A DNA stretch of 6,007 nt from Actinomycetes bacterium (GTDB lineage Bacteria; Actinomycetota; Actinomycetes; Actinomycetales; Cellulomonadaceae): assembly GCA_023388235.1 (NCBI GenBank), contig JAEWGQ010000324.1:1-6007 (forward strand), written 5' to 3'. Of the stretch, positions 1-5,842 are shown one piece after another. Numbering within the stretch: position 1 is the stretch's first letter; each line of letters starts with the position of its first letter. The notes beneath the pieces are model-generated. The model did not search any database. It was not told the DNA's origin and worked only from the letters and a program-made list of their open reading frames with translations. The position numbers and the translations under genes are program-made.

Positions 1-530
1 CCCGGGACCCCGAGGCCCGCGCCCGGCGCGCGGCGGTGCTGCGGATCGCCCCGCGGGTGCGCGGCGTCGGGGACGCCGTCCTGGCCGCCGGCGAGCTGGT
101 CGAGACGGCGCAGGCCGACGCGAGGGCGGCCACCGAGGAGCGCGACGCCACCGAGCGCCAGGCGCTGCTGCACTCCCTCGGCGCCGAGGGGCTCACCACG
201 CTCCCGCCGGCCCTGCGTGGCCCGCTGCGCCAGCTCGAGGAGGAGCAGAAGCGCCGCGCCACCCGCGCCCAGCGCGACGTCCTCGACCGCGCGATGGTCG
301 ACCTGCTGTCGTTCTACCGGGACGTCCTGGTGGTGCAGCTCGGCGCGGACGTGCACCTGGTGAACACCGAGCACGAGGAGGCCGCGCGGTCCCTCGCGGC
401 GTCGTCCACCCCCGAGCAGACGGTCCGGCGCATGGACGCCATCGGGGAGGCCCGGACCCGCCTGGAGGGCAACGTCGCACCGCTGCTGGCCGTCGAGGCG
501 ATGATGATCGCCCTGCGTCCCCAGGCCTGA
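1..530 (+). CDS. holB: DNA polymerase III subunit delta' (C-terminal part, 5' truncated by window)
   Basis: The reading frame is open from base 3 to the TGA at 528-530 and gives the last 175 residues of a longer protein. Delta' is the stator subunit of the clamp loader, which places the beta sliding clamp on DNA at the replication fork in the cytoplasm. The visible part begins with DPEARARRAAVLRIAP, then a helical region rich in Ala, Glu and Arg, including LEEEQKRRATRAQRDVLDRA, and LLSFYRDVLVVQLGA. These resemble the C-terminal collar domain of actinobacterial HolB. The AAA+ part (Walker A, zinc-binding cysteines) would lie upstream, outside the window. The internal ATG/GTG codons are not real starts because the frame continues unbroken to the left edge. 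Identification rests on family resemblance of the C-terminal region, so it is good but not certain. Confidence 0.82.
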   Translation, partial: RDPEARARRAAVLRIAPRVRGVGDAVLAAGELVETAQADARAATEERDATERQALLHSLGAEGLTTLPPALRGPLRQLEEEQKRRATRAQRDVLDRAMVDLLSFYRDVLVVQLGADVHLVNTEHEEAARSLAASSTPEQTVRRMDAIGEARTRLEGNVAPLLAVEAMMIALRPQA

Positions 531-562
531 TCCGCGGGCCGCGCCGAGTGCTCCGTGCCGGT

Positions 563-568
563 TACCGT
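563..568 (+). promoter_or_regulatory. -10 box of a probable leaderless promoter for the peptidase gene
   Basis: TACCGT fits the TANNNT -10 consensus of actinobacterial housekeeping sigma factors. Its last T lies 7 bases before the G of the GTG at 575, so transcription would start exactly at the start codon. There is no Shine-Dalgarno sequence before this GTG and no convincing -35 hexamer. Read-through from holB, whose stop is 44 bases upstream of the GTG, is also possible. Confidence 0.5.
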
Positions 569-574
569 GGTCCG

Positions 575-2113
575 GTGAACCCCGCCTCGCGAGTCCCGGA
601 CCGAGCCGTGCCCGCACGGCTGGCCGCGCTGGTCGCCGTCGTCGTGCTCGCGCTCGCCGGCTGCGTCGCCCCGCGGCAGCAGACCACGGTGACCGAGGAG
701 CCCACCCCGACCGCCGCCCCGGTCCGCGGGCTCGACGCGATCTACGCGCAGGAGCTCGACTGGCAGCCCTGCGGCGACCTGGAGTGCGCGACCCTCGTCG
801 TCCCGCTCGACTACGGCGACCCGGACGGCGAGACCATCGAGGTCGCCGTGAACCGGCACCGCGCCACGCGCGACCGGATCGGCTCGCTGCTGGTCAACCC
901 CGGCGGCCCGGGCGCCTCGGGGATCGACAGCCTCTCGTCGATCGCCCTGGACCGGTTCGGCGCCGACGTCGTGCGCCGGTACGACCTGATCGGCTTCGAC
1001 CCGCGCGGCGTCAGCCGGTCCACCCCGGTCACCTGCGTGGACGGCCCCGCGATGGACGCGATCACGTCCGCGGACCACGACTTCGCCACCGACGCGGGCA
1101 TCGCCGCCGCCGAGGACGCCTACGGGGCGTTCGGGGCCGCGTGCCTGACGAACACCGGGCCGGTGCTCGGGCACGTCGACACCGTCAGCGCCGCCAAGGA
1201 CATGGACGTGCTGCGGGCCGTGCTCGGCGACGACGTCCTGCACTACGTCGGCTACTCGTACGGCACCCAGCTCGGCGCCACCTACGCGGCGCTGTTCCCG
1301 GAGAACGTCGGCCGCCTCGTCCTCGACGGCGCGCTCGACCCGACCCTGTCGCCGGACGAGGTCTCGAAGGGGCAGGCCGTCGGGTTCGAGAACGCCCTGC
1401 GCGCCTACGTCGCCGACTGCCAGGCCGGCTCCGGCTGCCCGCTGTCCGGGTCGGTCGACGACGGCATGGCGCAGATCCGCGGCCTGCTCGACCGCGCGCG
1501 GCGCACCCCGCTGCCCACCGGCACCGACCGCCGGCTCACCGGCGCCCTCGCGTTCAGCGGGATCGCGCTGCCGCTGTACGACGAGCAGTCGTGGGAGTAC
1601 CTGACGATGGGCCTGGACGCCGCGCTCGACGGCGACGGCTCGGTGCTGCTCCAGCTCTCCGACGCGTACTACGACCGCAACGCCGACGGCACGTACGCCA
1701 CCAACTCCACCGAGGCGTTCTGGGCCATCGGCTGCGCCGACGACCGGAGCACCACCGACCCGGCCGAGATGCGCGCCCAGGCGGCCGACATCGAGGCCGC
1801 CGCCCCGACCGTCGGGTACTACTTCGGGTACGGCGGGGTCGTGTGCGCCCGGTGGCCCGTGCCGGAGGCCGGGGGCCTCGACGACTACTCCGCGGCCGGC
1901 GCCGCGCCGATCCTCGTCGTCGGGACCACCAACGACCCCGCGACGCCGTACGTGTGGGCCGAGGGCCTCGCCCGCACCCTGGACTCCGCCACGCTGCTCA
2001 CCTACGAGGGGGAGGGGCACACCGCGTACGGCCGGTCGAACTCCTGCATCCTCGACGCCGTGGACGCGTACCTGCTCGACGGCACCGTCCCCGCGGAGGG
2101 CACCCGCTGCTGA
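575..2113 (+). CDS. Secreted lipoprotein tripeptidyl aminopeptidase-like alpha/beta-hydrolase (SlpD/SlpE/CaeA type, S33)
   Basis: This 512-residue protein is predicted to be exported, lipid-anchored on the outer face of the membrane, and to release short peptides from the N-termini of substrates. The signal peptide is clear: positively charged start, hydrophobic stretch at about residues 16-28, then lipobox LAGC with Cys30 as the lipidated residue, followed by a Thr/Pro-rich linker. The hydrolase fold follows: oxyanion-hole motif NPGGPGASG at 108-116, nucleophile elbow GYSYG with Ser228, acid Asp454 in TNDPATP and His482 in GEGHTAYG. The C-terminal part matches the TAP-like domain and ends in a cysteine. 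Family members include Streptomyces SlpD/SlpE and mycobacterial CaeA (Hip1). The GTG at 575 is preferred over the in-frame GTG at 548 because it sits 7 bases after a -10 box and gives a compact signal peptide; the longer start would add nine residues. The exact substrate is unknown; esterase activity is an alternative. Confidence 0.88.
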   Translation: MNPASRVPDRAVPARLAALVAVVVLALAGCVAPRQQTTVTEEPTPTAAPVRGLDAIYAQELDWQPCGDLECATLVVPLDYGDPDGETIEVAVNRHRATRDRIGSLLVNPGGPGASGIDSLSSIALDRFGADVVRRYDLIGFDPRGVSRSTPVTCVDGPAMDAITSADHDFATDAGIAAAEDAYGAFGAACLTNTGPVLGHVDTVSAAKDMDVLRAVLGDDVLHYVGYSYGTQLGATYAALFPENVGRLVLDGALDPTLSPDEVSKGQAVGFENALRAYVADCQAGSGCPLSGSVDDGMAQIRGLLDRARRTPLPTGTDRRLTGALAFSGIALPLYDEQSWEYLTMGLDAALDGDGSVLLQLSDAYYDRNADGTYATNSTEAFWAIGCADDRSTTDPAEMRAQAADIEAAAPTVGYYFGYGGVVCARWPVPEAGGLDDYSAAGAAPILVVGTTNDPATPYVWAEGLARTLDSATLLTYEGEGHTAYGRSNSCILDAVDAYLLDGTVPAEGTRC

Positions 2114-2124
2114 CGGCGCCCGCT

Positions 2125-2154
2125 TTGGAGGACGCGCCGTGCGCCGGGTACAGT
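2125..2154 (+). promoter_or_regulatory. Promoter of the tRNA-Thr gene
   Basis: A -35-like TTGGAG (2125-2130) and a -10 TACAGT (2149-2154) are separated by 18 bases, close to the TTGACA/TANNNT consensus for the main sigma factor. Transcription would begin near 2161, giving a 5' leader of about 25 bases for RNase P to remove before the tRNA at 2186. The -35 begins only 11 bases after the peptidase stop codon, so the tRNA has its own promoter. Confidence 0.65.
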
Positions 2155-2185
2155 GTGCGTGCCCGTCCGCCGGAAGCGCGGACGT

Positions 2186-2258
2186 GCCGCCTTAGCTCAG
2201 TCGGCAGAGCGTCTCACTCGTAATGAGAAGGTCAAGGGTTCGATTCCCTTAGGCGGCT
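2186..2258 (+). tRNA. tRNA-Thr (anticodon CGU)
   Basis: This 73-base sequence folds into a complete cloverleaf. The acceptor arms GCCGCCT (2186-2192) and AGGCGGC (2251-2257) pair over all 7 positions. The D stem is GCTC/GAGC. The anticodon stem TCTCA/TGAGA (2212-2216, 2224-2228) encloses loop CTCGTAA with anticodon CGT at 2219-2221, which reads ACG threonine codons. The T arm is AAGGG-TTCGATT-CCCTT (2234-2250). The discriminator base is T at 2258. CCA is not encoded (the next bases are CCGG), so it must be added by the CCA-adding enzyme. The gene has its own promoter and terminator on either side. I see no intron and no broken pair. Confidence 0.97.
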
Positions 2259-2263
2259 CCGGC

Positions 2264-2306
2264 ACGCAGGCCCGGGATCCCACGGATCCCGGGCCTGCGT
2301 CGTTTC
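2264..2306 (+). terminator. Strong hairpin terminator of the tRNA-Thr unit
   Basis: Bases 2264-2280 and 2284-2300 are perfect 17-bp inverted repeats around a 3-base CAC loop. The arms contain CCCGGG and GGATCC. A short, imperfect T run (CGTTT, 2301-2305) follows. The hairpin begins 5 bases after the last tRNA base. Actinobacterial terminators often have long GC-rich stems and weak U tracts, so this is most likely an intrinsic terminator. It would also shield the next gene, whose -10 box is at 2333, from read-through. Confidence 0.85.
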
Positions 2307-2332
2307 CCGCCCCGCCCCGGCGCGGGGGACCG

Positions 2333-2338
2333 TAGGTT
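2333..2338 (+). promoter_or_regulatory. -10 box of a probable leaderless promoter for the beta-propeller gene
   Basis: TAGGTT matches TANNNT, and its last base is 8 positions before the A of the ATG at 2346. This predicts a transcript beginning at or within a base of the start codon. There is no purine-rich ribosome site just before the ATG, which agrees with leaderless translation. No clear -35 hexamer is present in the GC-rich stretch 2307-2332. Confidence 0.55.
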
Positions 2339-2345
2339 GGGCGGC

Positions 2346-3761
2346 ATGTCCGGGCGCATGGATGACGTCGAGCTCGTCGAGCCGGCAGGTGACGAGCCGG
2401 CGGTGCCGGGGGACGGTGCCGCGGTGGCCGCGCGCCGGTCGCGCGTGCTGCGGGTGGTGCGGCGGTGGTGGCCGGTCCCGGTGCTGGCCGTCGCGGGTCT
2501 CGTGGCCTGGCAGGTGACGACCGCGTCGCGGGACCAGGAGCGGGCGGAGCGGCTGCGCGCGACTCCGGGCGTGATCGGGGAGACCATCACGCCGCCGCTG
2601 GAGACCCGCGCGTGGGGGACGCCGGCCACGGCGCTGCCGCTGTTCAGCGGCTCGTCGGTGGACGGCCTCGTGGTCGGGCCGGTGTACCCGACCACGGACC
2701 GGGCGGACCTCGTGGGGCTCGACGCCGCCGACGGCGCCGAGGTCTGGCGGGTGACGCTGGCGGAGCGGCCGGGGGCGGCCGCCGGGCCGGACGTCACCTG
2801 CGGGGATCCCGACGGCCGCACGCTGTGGTGCTTCCTCGACGAGGCGGGCGCCGGCCCGGGCCCCGCGGCGCGGCGGACGCGGCTCGTCGAGGTGGACCTC
2901 GACGCGCACGCCGTCGTGCAGGAGCGGGACCTGCCCGAGGGCGCGTCGGCGACGGTGGCCGGGGACCTGCTGGCGGTGGCGACGACCACGCCGGAGGGCG
3001 TGGTGGTGGAGGGCTCGGACGTGGCCGGGGGCGCCCCGCGCTGGCGGACCGTGCTCGGCCAGGTCGACGGGGGTGTCGTCTCCCTGGCCCCGGACGACGG
3101 CCACCTGCTGGTGTGGGGGCCGTCGGACGCGTGGGCGCTGGACCCGGCGGACGGGCGGGTGCAGGCGGAGGGGCCCGGCCTGGCGGTGCAGTCCGGCCGG
3201 CTGCTCGACTGGCAGGGCAGCACCGCGGTGCGGCTGCTCGGGGCGGACGGCCGCGGGACCGCGCGGACCGAGGGCGCCCCCCTGCGGGTCTGGCCGGACG
3301 ACGGCTCGGGGGGCGGCCTGCTGCTGCTGCTCCGGTACGACGGCACTCCCGCGGGGCAGGTGCGGGCGGTGGACCCGGACACCGGCGCCGTCGCGTGGGA
3401 GCGCTCGCTGCCGCGGGACGGCACCGGCAACCTCGTGCTGCTCGACGGCCTGCTCTACGGGGCGGGCGGGACGACCGTGTGGGCCGTCGACGCGCTGACC
3501 GGCGCGGACGTCTGGTCGGCCGAGGGTGCGCGGGCGGACCCGGCCGGCAACGGTCTGCTCACCGACGGCCGGTCGCTGCTGCGCGCGGAGCGGGAGGCGG
3601 GCGCGTCCGCCGGCTCCGAGGACCGCGTGCTCGCGGCGTACCGGCTGGGCGACGGACGGCGCCTGTGGACCACGCCGCTCCCGCCGGACGTGGGCACGCT
3701 GTGGTCGCAGCAGGGCCGGCTGTTCGGGCAGGTCGAGACCGGGGTGTCCACCCTCCGCTGA
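2346..3761 (+). CDS. Membrane-anchored PQQ-like beta-propeller protein, function unknown
   Basis: The 471-residue product has a hydrophilic N-terminus of about 40 residues ending in an Arg-rich patch (RVLRVVRRWW), one hydrophobic span at about 41-57, and a long outer domain, so it is probably anchored with its N-terminus inside. The outer domain carries repeated blade motifs of the PQQ-like (quinoprotein/BamB-like) beta-propeller type: DLVGLDAADGAEVWRV (121-136), VRAVDPDTGAVAWERSLP (339-356), VWAVDALTGADVW (378-390) and VLAAYRLGDGRRLW (428-441), with weaker copies between. No enzyme active site is evident, so a scaffold or ligand-binding role is more likely than a dehydrogenase. The ATG at 2346 is chosen because a -10 box lies just upstream; a TTG at 2337 overlaps that box, and the ATG at 2358 is a less favoured alternative. 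Codons end in G more often than in the neighbouring peptidase gene. It stands alone between a terminator and a convergent unit. Confidence 0.78.
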   Translation: MSGRMDDVELVEPAGDEPAVPGDGAAVAARRSRVLRVVRRWWPVPVLAVAGLVAWQVTTASRDQERAERLRATPGVIGETITPPLETRAWGTPATALPLFSGSSVDGLVVGPVYPTTDRADLVGLDAADGAEVWRVTLAERPGAAAGPDVTCGDPDGRTLWCFLDEAGAGPGPAARRTRLVEVDLDAHAVVQERDLPEGASATVAGDLLAVATTTPEGVVVEGSDVAGGAPRWRTVLGQVDGGVVSLAPDDGHLLVWGPSDAWALDPADGRVQAEGPGLAVQSGRLLDWQGSTAVRLLGADGRGTARTEGAPLRVWPDDGSGGGLLLLLRYDGTPAGQVRAVDPDTGAVAWERSLPRDGTGNLVLLDGLLYGAGGTTVWAVDALTGADVWSAEGARADPAGNGLLTDGRSLLRAEREAGASAGSEDRVLAAYRLGDGRRLWTTPLPPDVGTLWSQQGRLFGQVETGVSTLR

Positions 3762-3775
3762 CGCCGCGTGCCCGT

Positions 3776-3798
3776 GCGCCGGCCCCGGCGCCGGCGCC
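3776..3798. terminator. Possible bidirectional terminator between convergent genes
   Basis: The 43-base gap between the convergent stop codons contains overlapping inverted repeats. GCGCCGG (3776-3782) pairs with CCGGCGC (3785-3791), and GGCGCCGGCGCC (3787-3798) is its own reverse complement. Either could form a GC-only hairpin in RNA from either strand. There is no T run on either side, and simple GC-rich DNA forms such repeats by chance, so the call is tentative. Confidence 0.35.
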
Positions 3799-3804
3799 GC
3801 GCCG

Positions 3805-5178
3805 TCAGGCGCACTCCCACACCGTCTGGACGGCGTCCGCGCGCAGCCGGAGCTGCCACACGCCGTCGGGTCCCTGGATCGCGTAGAGCGCGTCGGCGGC
3901 CAGGAACTGCTCGTCGGTCGCGTACGGGTAGGACGCGGGGTCGGTGACCACGTCCCCCGTGGCGTCGTCGAGCGTGGACGACGTCCCGGCCTGCCACGCG
4001 CGGACCGCCCGCGACACCGCGTTCCCCCCGGCGACCGGGACGTACACGCGGTTCCCGCCGGGCGTGGTGCCGGCCGCCCGCCAGTCGCCCGGCACGTGCC
4101 GGGCCTCCACGGCGAAGGTGCCGGCCACGCAGGCCCCCCGGCCGGGGGAGGTGCTCTGCGCGGAGCCCGCCCGGTCCAGGGGCCGCGCCACGCCGTCGTC
4201 CCAGCGGATGCGGGCGAACTCCCCGCTCGGCGCGTCGTCCGCCGAGAGGTCGATCGTCGCCCCGTACGGGGTGCGCAGGGCGTACTGGACGTCGGTCAGG
4301 CCGGCGACCTCCGCGGGGCGGGACATCCGCACGATCTCGCCCGCCCCGAGGTCGGCCACGACGGTGACGGTGTCGAACGCGTCGGCCGCGCCGAGGCTGC
4401 CCAGCAGCACCTGCGCGTACCAGGCGGTCCCCGTGGTCGCCGTCGTGGTCAGCCGCCAGCCGGGGGCGAGGTCGACCGCCCGCGGGAGGGTCATCGTGTC
4501 GTAGAACGTCTGCTCGTCGCGTGCGACGCCGGCCGGGAGCGCGGGGTCCGTGCACGGGTCGCCGGTGCGGGCGCTGGGGCACAGGACGGCGCGGACGCCG
4601 CCGGCGTCGACCTCGTAGACGCCGGAGACCCGCGCGGGGACGGGCCACTCGTCGGGCGGCCCGGCCACCACGTAGATCGTGCTGGCGCCCCGCTGCCCGA
4701 CGCGCCACGGGGTGGAGCCACCCTCGGGGTCGAGGACCGCCGCCATCTCGGGCGCGGCGACCGGCGTCGTCCACACCTCGCCGGTGCGCGGCGCCGCCCG
4801 CCGCGCCAGCACGGTCGCGTCGTCGATCTGCGCCTCCCGCAGGACGGGTGCCGGCGGGACCTGCGTCGGCGGCGCCGCGGCGGTCGGTGCCGTGGAGGGC
4901 GACGCGGACGGGGACGGGGACGGTGACGTCGTGACCGTCGGGTGCGCCGGCTCGACCGTGGGCGGCACCGGGCCGGTCCCGGCCGCCGCCCACGTGGCGA
5001 CGCCCACGACGGTCGCGAGCACGGCGAGCCCGCCCGCCGCCTCCCGGACGTGGCGTGCGCGGCGCCGGCGCGCGACCGCGGCGCGCAGGCCCGTGGTCGC
5101 CGGGACACCGGCCGCGGCGACGTCCTGCGTCAGCGCGTCCTCGGCCTGCGCGAGCAGGGCCTTCAGGTCAGTGCTCAC
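3805..5178 (-). CDS. Single-pass membrane protein paired with the ECF sigma factor; putative non-zinc anti-sigma/sensor
   Basis: The 457-residue product has a short N-terminal segment (1-46) ending in a basic RRRRARHVR stretch, one transmembrane span at about 47-67, a Ser/Pro/Thr/Ala-rich linker (68-112, with an SPSPSPSASPS run at 85-95) and an outer domain of about 345 residues that I do not recognise. Membrane proteins encoded directly after ECF sigma factors commonly hold the sigma factor inactive until a signal outside the cell releases it, so that role is inferred from position and topology. The N-terminus has no HxxxCxxC zinc anti-sigma motif and is short for an anti-sigma domain. The outer domain has four cysteines (200, 209, 350, 456), which could form two disulfides. 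The GTG start at 5178-5176 overlaps the sigma stop by 11 bases and has a near-ideal ribosome site, so the genes are probably translationally coupled. It could instead be an effector controlled by the sigma factor. Confidence 0.8.
   Translation of the reverse strand: MSTDLKALLAQAEDALTQDVAAAGVPATTGLRAAVARRRRARHVREAAGGLAVLATVVGVATWAAAGTGPVPPTVEPAHPTVTTSPSPSPSASPSTAPTAAAPPTQVPPAPVLREAQIDDATVLARRAAPRTGEVWTTPVAAPEMAAVLDPEGGSTPWRVGQRGASTIYVVAGPPDEWPVPARVSGVYEVDAGGVRAVLCPSARTGDPCTDPALPAGVARDEQTFYDTMTLPRAVDLAPGWRLTTTATTGTAWYAQVLLGSLGAADAFDTVTVVADLGAGEIVRMSRPAEVAGLTDVQYALRTPYGATIDLSADDAPSGEFARIRWDDGVARPLDRAGSAQSTSPGRGACVAGTFAVEARHVPGDWRAAGTTPGGNRVYVPVAGGNAVSRAVRAWQAGTSSTLDDATGDVVTDPASYPYATDEQFLAADALYAIQGPDGVWQLRLRADAVQTVWECA
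4904..4927. repeat. Short hexamer repeat coding for Ser-Pro dipeptides
   Basis: Four consecutive hexamers, GCGGAC, GGGGAC (twice) and GGTGAC on the plus strand, lie inside the membrane protein gene and encode part of its Ser-Pro linker. Because the unit is a multiple of three, copy-number changes would lengthen or shorten the linker without shifting the frame. Confidence 0.6.
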
Positions 5179-5713
5179 CGGGCACCTCCTCCACCAGCAC
5201 GTGTTCGGTCGTGTGTGCCCCCGGCGTCCCGCCGAGGGCTGCCGCCAGCCGGGCGAGGCCGTCGGCCGTGTACCGCTTGACGGTGCCCTCGCCCAGCCCG
5301 AGCAGCGCCGCCGTGTCCTGCACCGACAGGTCCTCCATCTCGCGCAGCACGACGCAGGCGCGTTCCCGCGGGGTGAGCGTCGCGAGCGCCCGGACGACGT
5401 CCTGGCCGGGCCCGCGGACGTCGGTGACCACGGGCGGGACGGGCAGGGTGCCGAGCTGCCGGGCCGCGCGCGTCTCGCGGGCGGCCCGGCGGGACTCGTC
5501 GACGGCCCGGGACACGATCGCGCGGCGGACGTACGCCTCGGCCTCGGGGACCGAACGGAACCGGGCCCGGCCCGCGAAGGTGGCGATCAGCGCCTCCTGC
5601 ACCAGGTCCTGCGCGTCGGCCTGCGACGCGGCGACCAGCGTCGCGTGCGCGACCAGCCGCGGGTAGCGCTCGCGCACCACCCGTTCCAGCAACGTCTCCC
5701 AGGGTCTGGGCAC
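5168..5713 (-). CDS. ECF sigma factor, SigE-family-like (RNA polymerase sigma-70, regions 2 and 4)
   Basis: This 181-residue protein would direct RNA polymerase to a specific set of promoters. Region 2 covers about 18-79, including the DAQDLVQEALIATF core-binding helix (33-46) and the EAYVRRAIVSRAVDESRR stretch (59-76) for -10 recognition. A Pro/Val-rich linker follows. Region 4 covers about 107-158, with TLTPRERACVVLRE (112-125) and a helix-turn-helix through LSVQDTAALLGLGEGTVKRY for -35 binding. There is no region 1 or 3, which is the ECF layout, and the sequence resembles the actinobacterial SigE family. The start is the GTG at 5713-5711, 5 bases after GAAGGAGG; the open frame extends further upstream to 5971 but that part reads as non-coding and overlaps the divergent gene. 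The last 20 residues or so, after region 4, resemble no domain known to me. It is the first gene of a two-gene unit with the membrane protein and may be self-activating. Confidence 0.9.
   Translation of the reverse strand: MPRPWETLLERVVRERYPRLVAHATLVAASQADAQDLVQEALIATFAGRARFRSVPEAEAYVRRAIVSRAVDESRRAARETRAARQLGTLPVPPVVTDVRGPGQDVVRALATLTPRERACVVLREMEDLSVQDTAALLGLGEGTVKRYTADGLARLAAALGGTPGAHTTEHVLVEEVPGEH
5185..5192 (-). promoter_or_regulatory. Ribosome binding site deciding the membrane protein start
   Basis: On the minus strand GGAGGAGG (5192-5185) lies 6 bases before the GTG at 5178. It sits inside the last codons of the sigma gene. It fixes this GTG as the start and supports coupled translation of the two overlapping genes. 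Confidence 0.8.
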
Positions 5714-5718
5714 GGCGT

Positions 5719-5726
5719 CCTCCTTC
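5719..5726 (-). promoter_or_regulatory. Ribosome binding site of the sigma factor gene
   Basis: On the minus strand GAAGGAGG (5726-5719) lies 5 bases before the GTG at 5713, nearly a perfect match to the anti-Shine-Dalgarno sequence. It selects this start over upstream in-frame codons. Confidence 0.82.
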
Positions 5727-5740
5727 AGCTGCCCCGTACC

Positions 5741-5790
5741 CAGAGAACGACGGCGGGCGGCCCGCGGGTGGGGGCCGAACGGGTGACAGC
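5741..5790 (-). promoter_or_regulatory. Candidate promoter/operator region of the sigma operon
   Basis: Read on the minus strand, TGTCACCCGTTCGG (5788-5775) and CGTCGTTCTCTGGGT (5752-5738) stand out from the surrounding G/C-only DNA. TGTCAC and CGTC resemble -35 and -10 elements used by some ECF groups, but here they are 30 bases apart, too far for one promoter. The two CGTTC copies could instead be protein-binding sites. Placement just upstream of the ribosome site suits autoregulation, which is inferred only. Confidence 0.35.
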
Positions 5791-5829
5791 GGCGGCCCGG
5801 TGCCCCTGGCTGCCCGGCCCGGCGCGTCG

Positions 5830-5835
5830 TAGCGT
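5830..5835 (+). promoter_or_regulatory. -10 box of a probable leaderless promoter for the sulfurtransferase gene
   Basis: TAGCGT matches TANNNT and ends 8 bases before the A of the ATG at 5843. No ribosome binding site is seen between them. A weak -35 candidate (TGGCTG, 5807-5812) lies 17 bases upstream. The promoter is divergent from that of the sigma gene. Confidence 0.55.
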
Positions 5836-5842
5836 GGCGGCC

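Noticed and set aside
314..2020. A 568-codon open frame on the minus strand antisense to holB and the peptidase gene
   Set aside because: It is a by-product of high GC content. The opposite strand carries a signal peptide, lipobox and catalytic triad, while this frame gives low-complexity Gly/Arg/Val-rich sequence without a domain.
784..2223. A long plus-strand frame overlapping the peptidase gene and running into the tRNA
   Set aside because: The translation is almost entirely Arg/Pro/Ala/Gly, typical of an out-of-frame reading of GC-rich coding DNA, and it ends inside the tRNA.
2239..2258. The tRNA 3' end as an integration site for a mobile element
   Set aside because: tRNA 3' ends are common attachment sites, but I find no second copy of this end in the window, and no integrase or phage gene nearby.
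2153..2335. A 60-codon frame across the tRNA and its terminator, considered as a small protein or leader peptide
   Set aside because: It runs through the whole tRNA and the hairpin, has no ribosome site, and nothing downstream suggests attenuation control.
2232..3430. Two long minus-strand frames antisense to the propeller gene
   Set aside because: Both have Arg/Pro/Ser/Thr-rich low-complexity products, and the plus strand shows clear propeller repeats in the same region.
3455..4993. Long overlapping frames on both strands across the sigma partner gene
   Set aside because: They read as Arg/Gly-rich shadow translations; the 3805-5178 minus frame has a ribosome site, membrane span and balanced composition.
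5053..5178. A zinc-binding anti-sigma motif in the inner segment of the membrane protein
   Set aside because: Residues 1-46 contain a single histidine (43) and no cysteine, so HxxxCxxC is absent.
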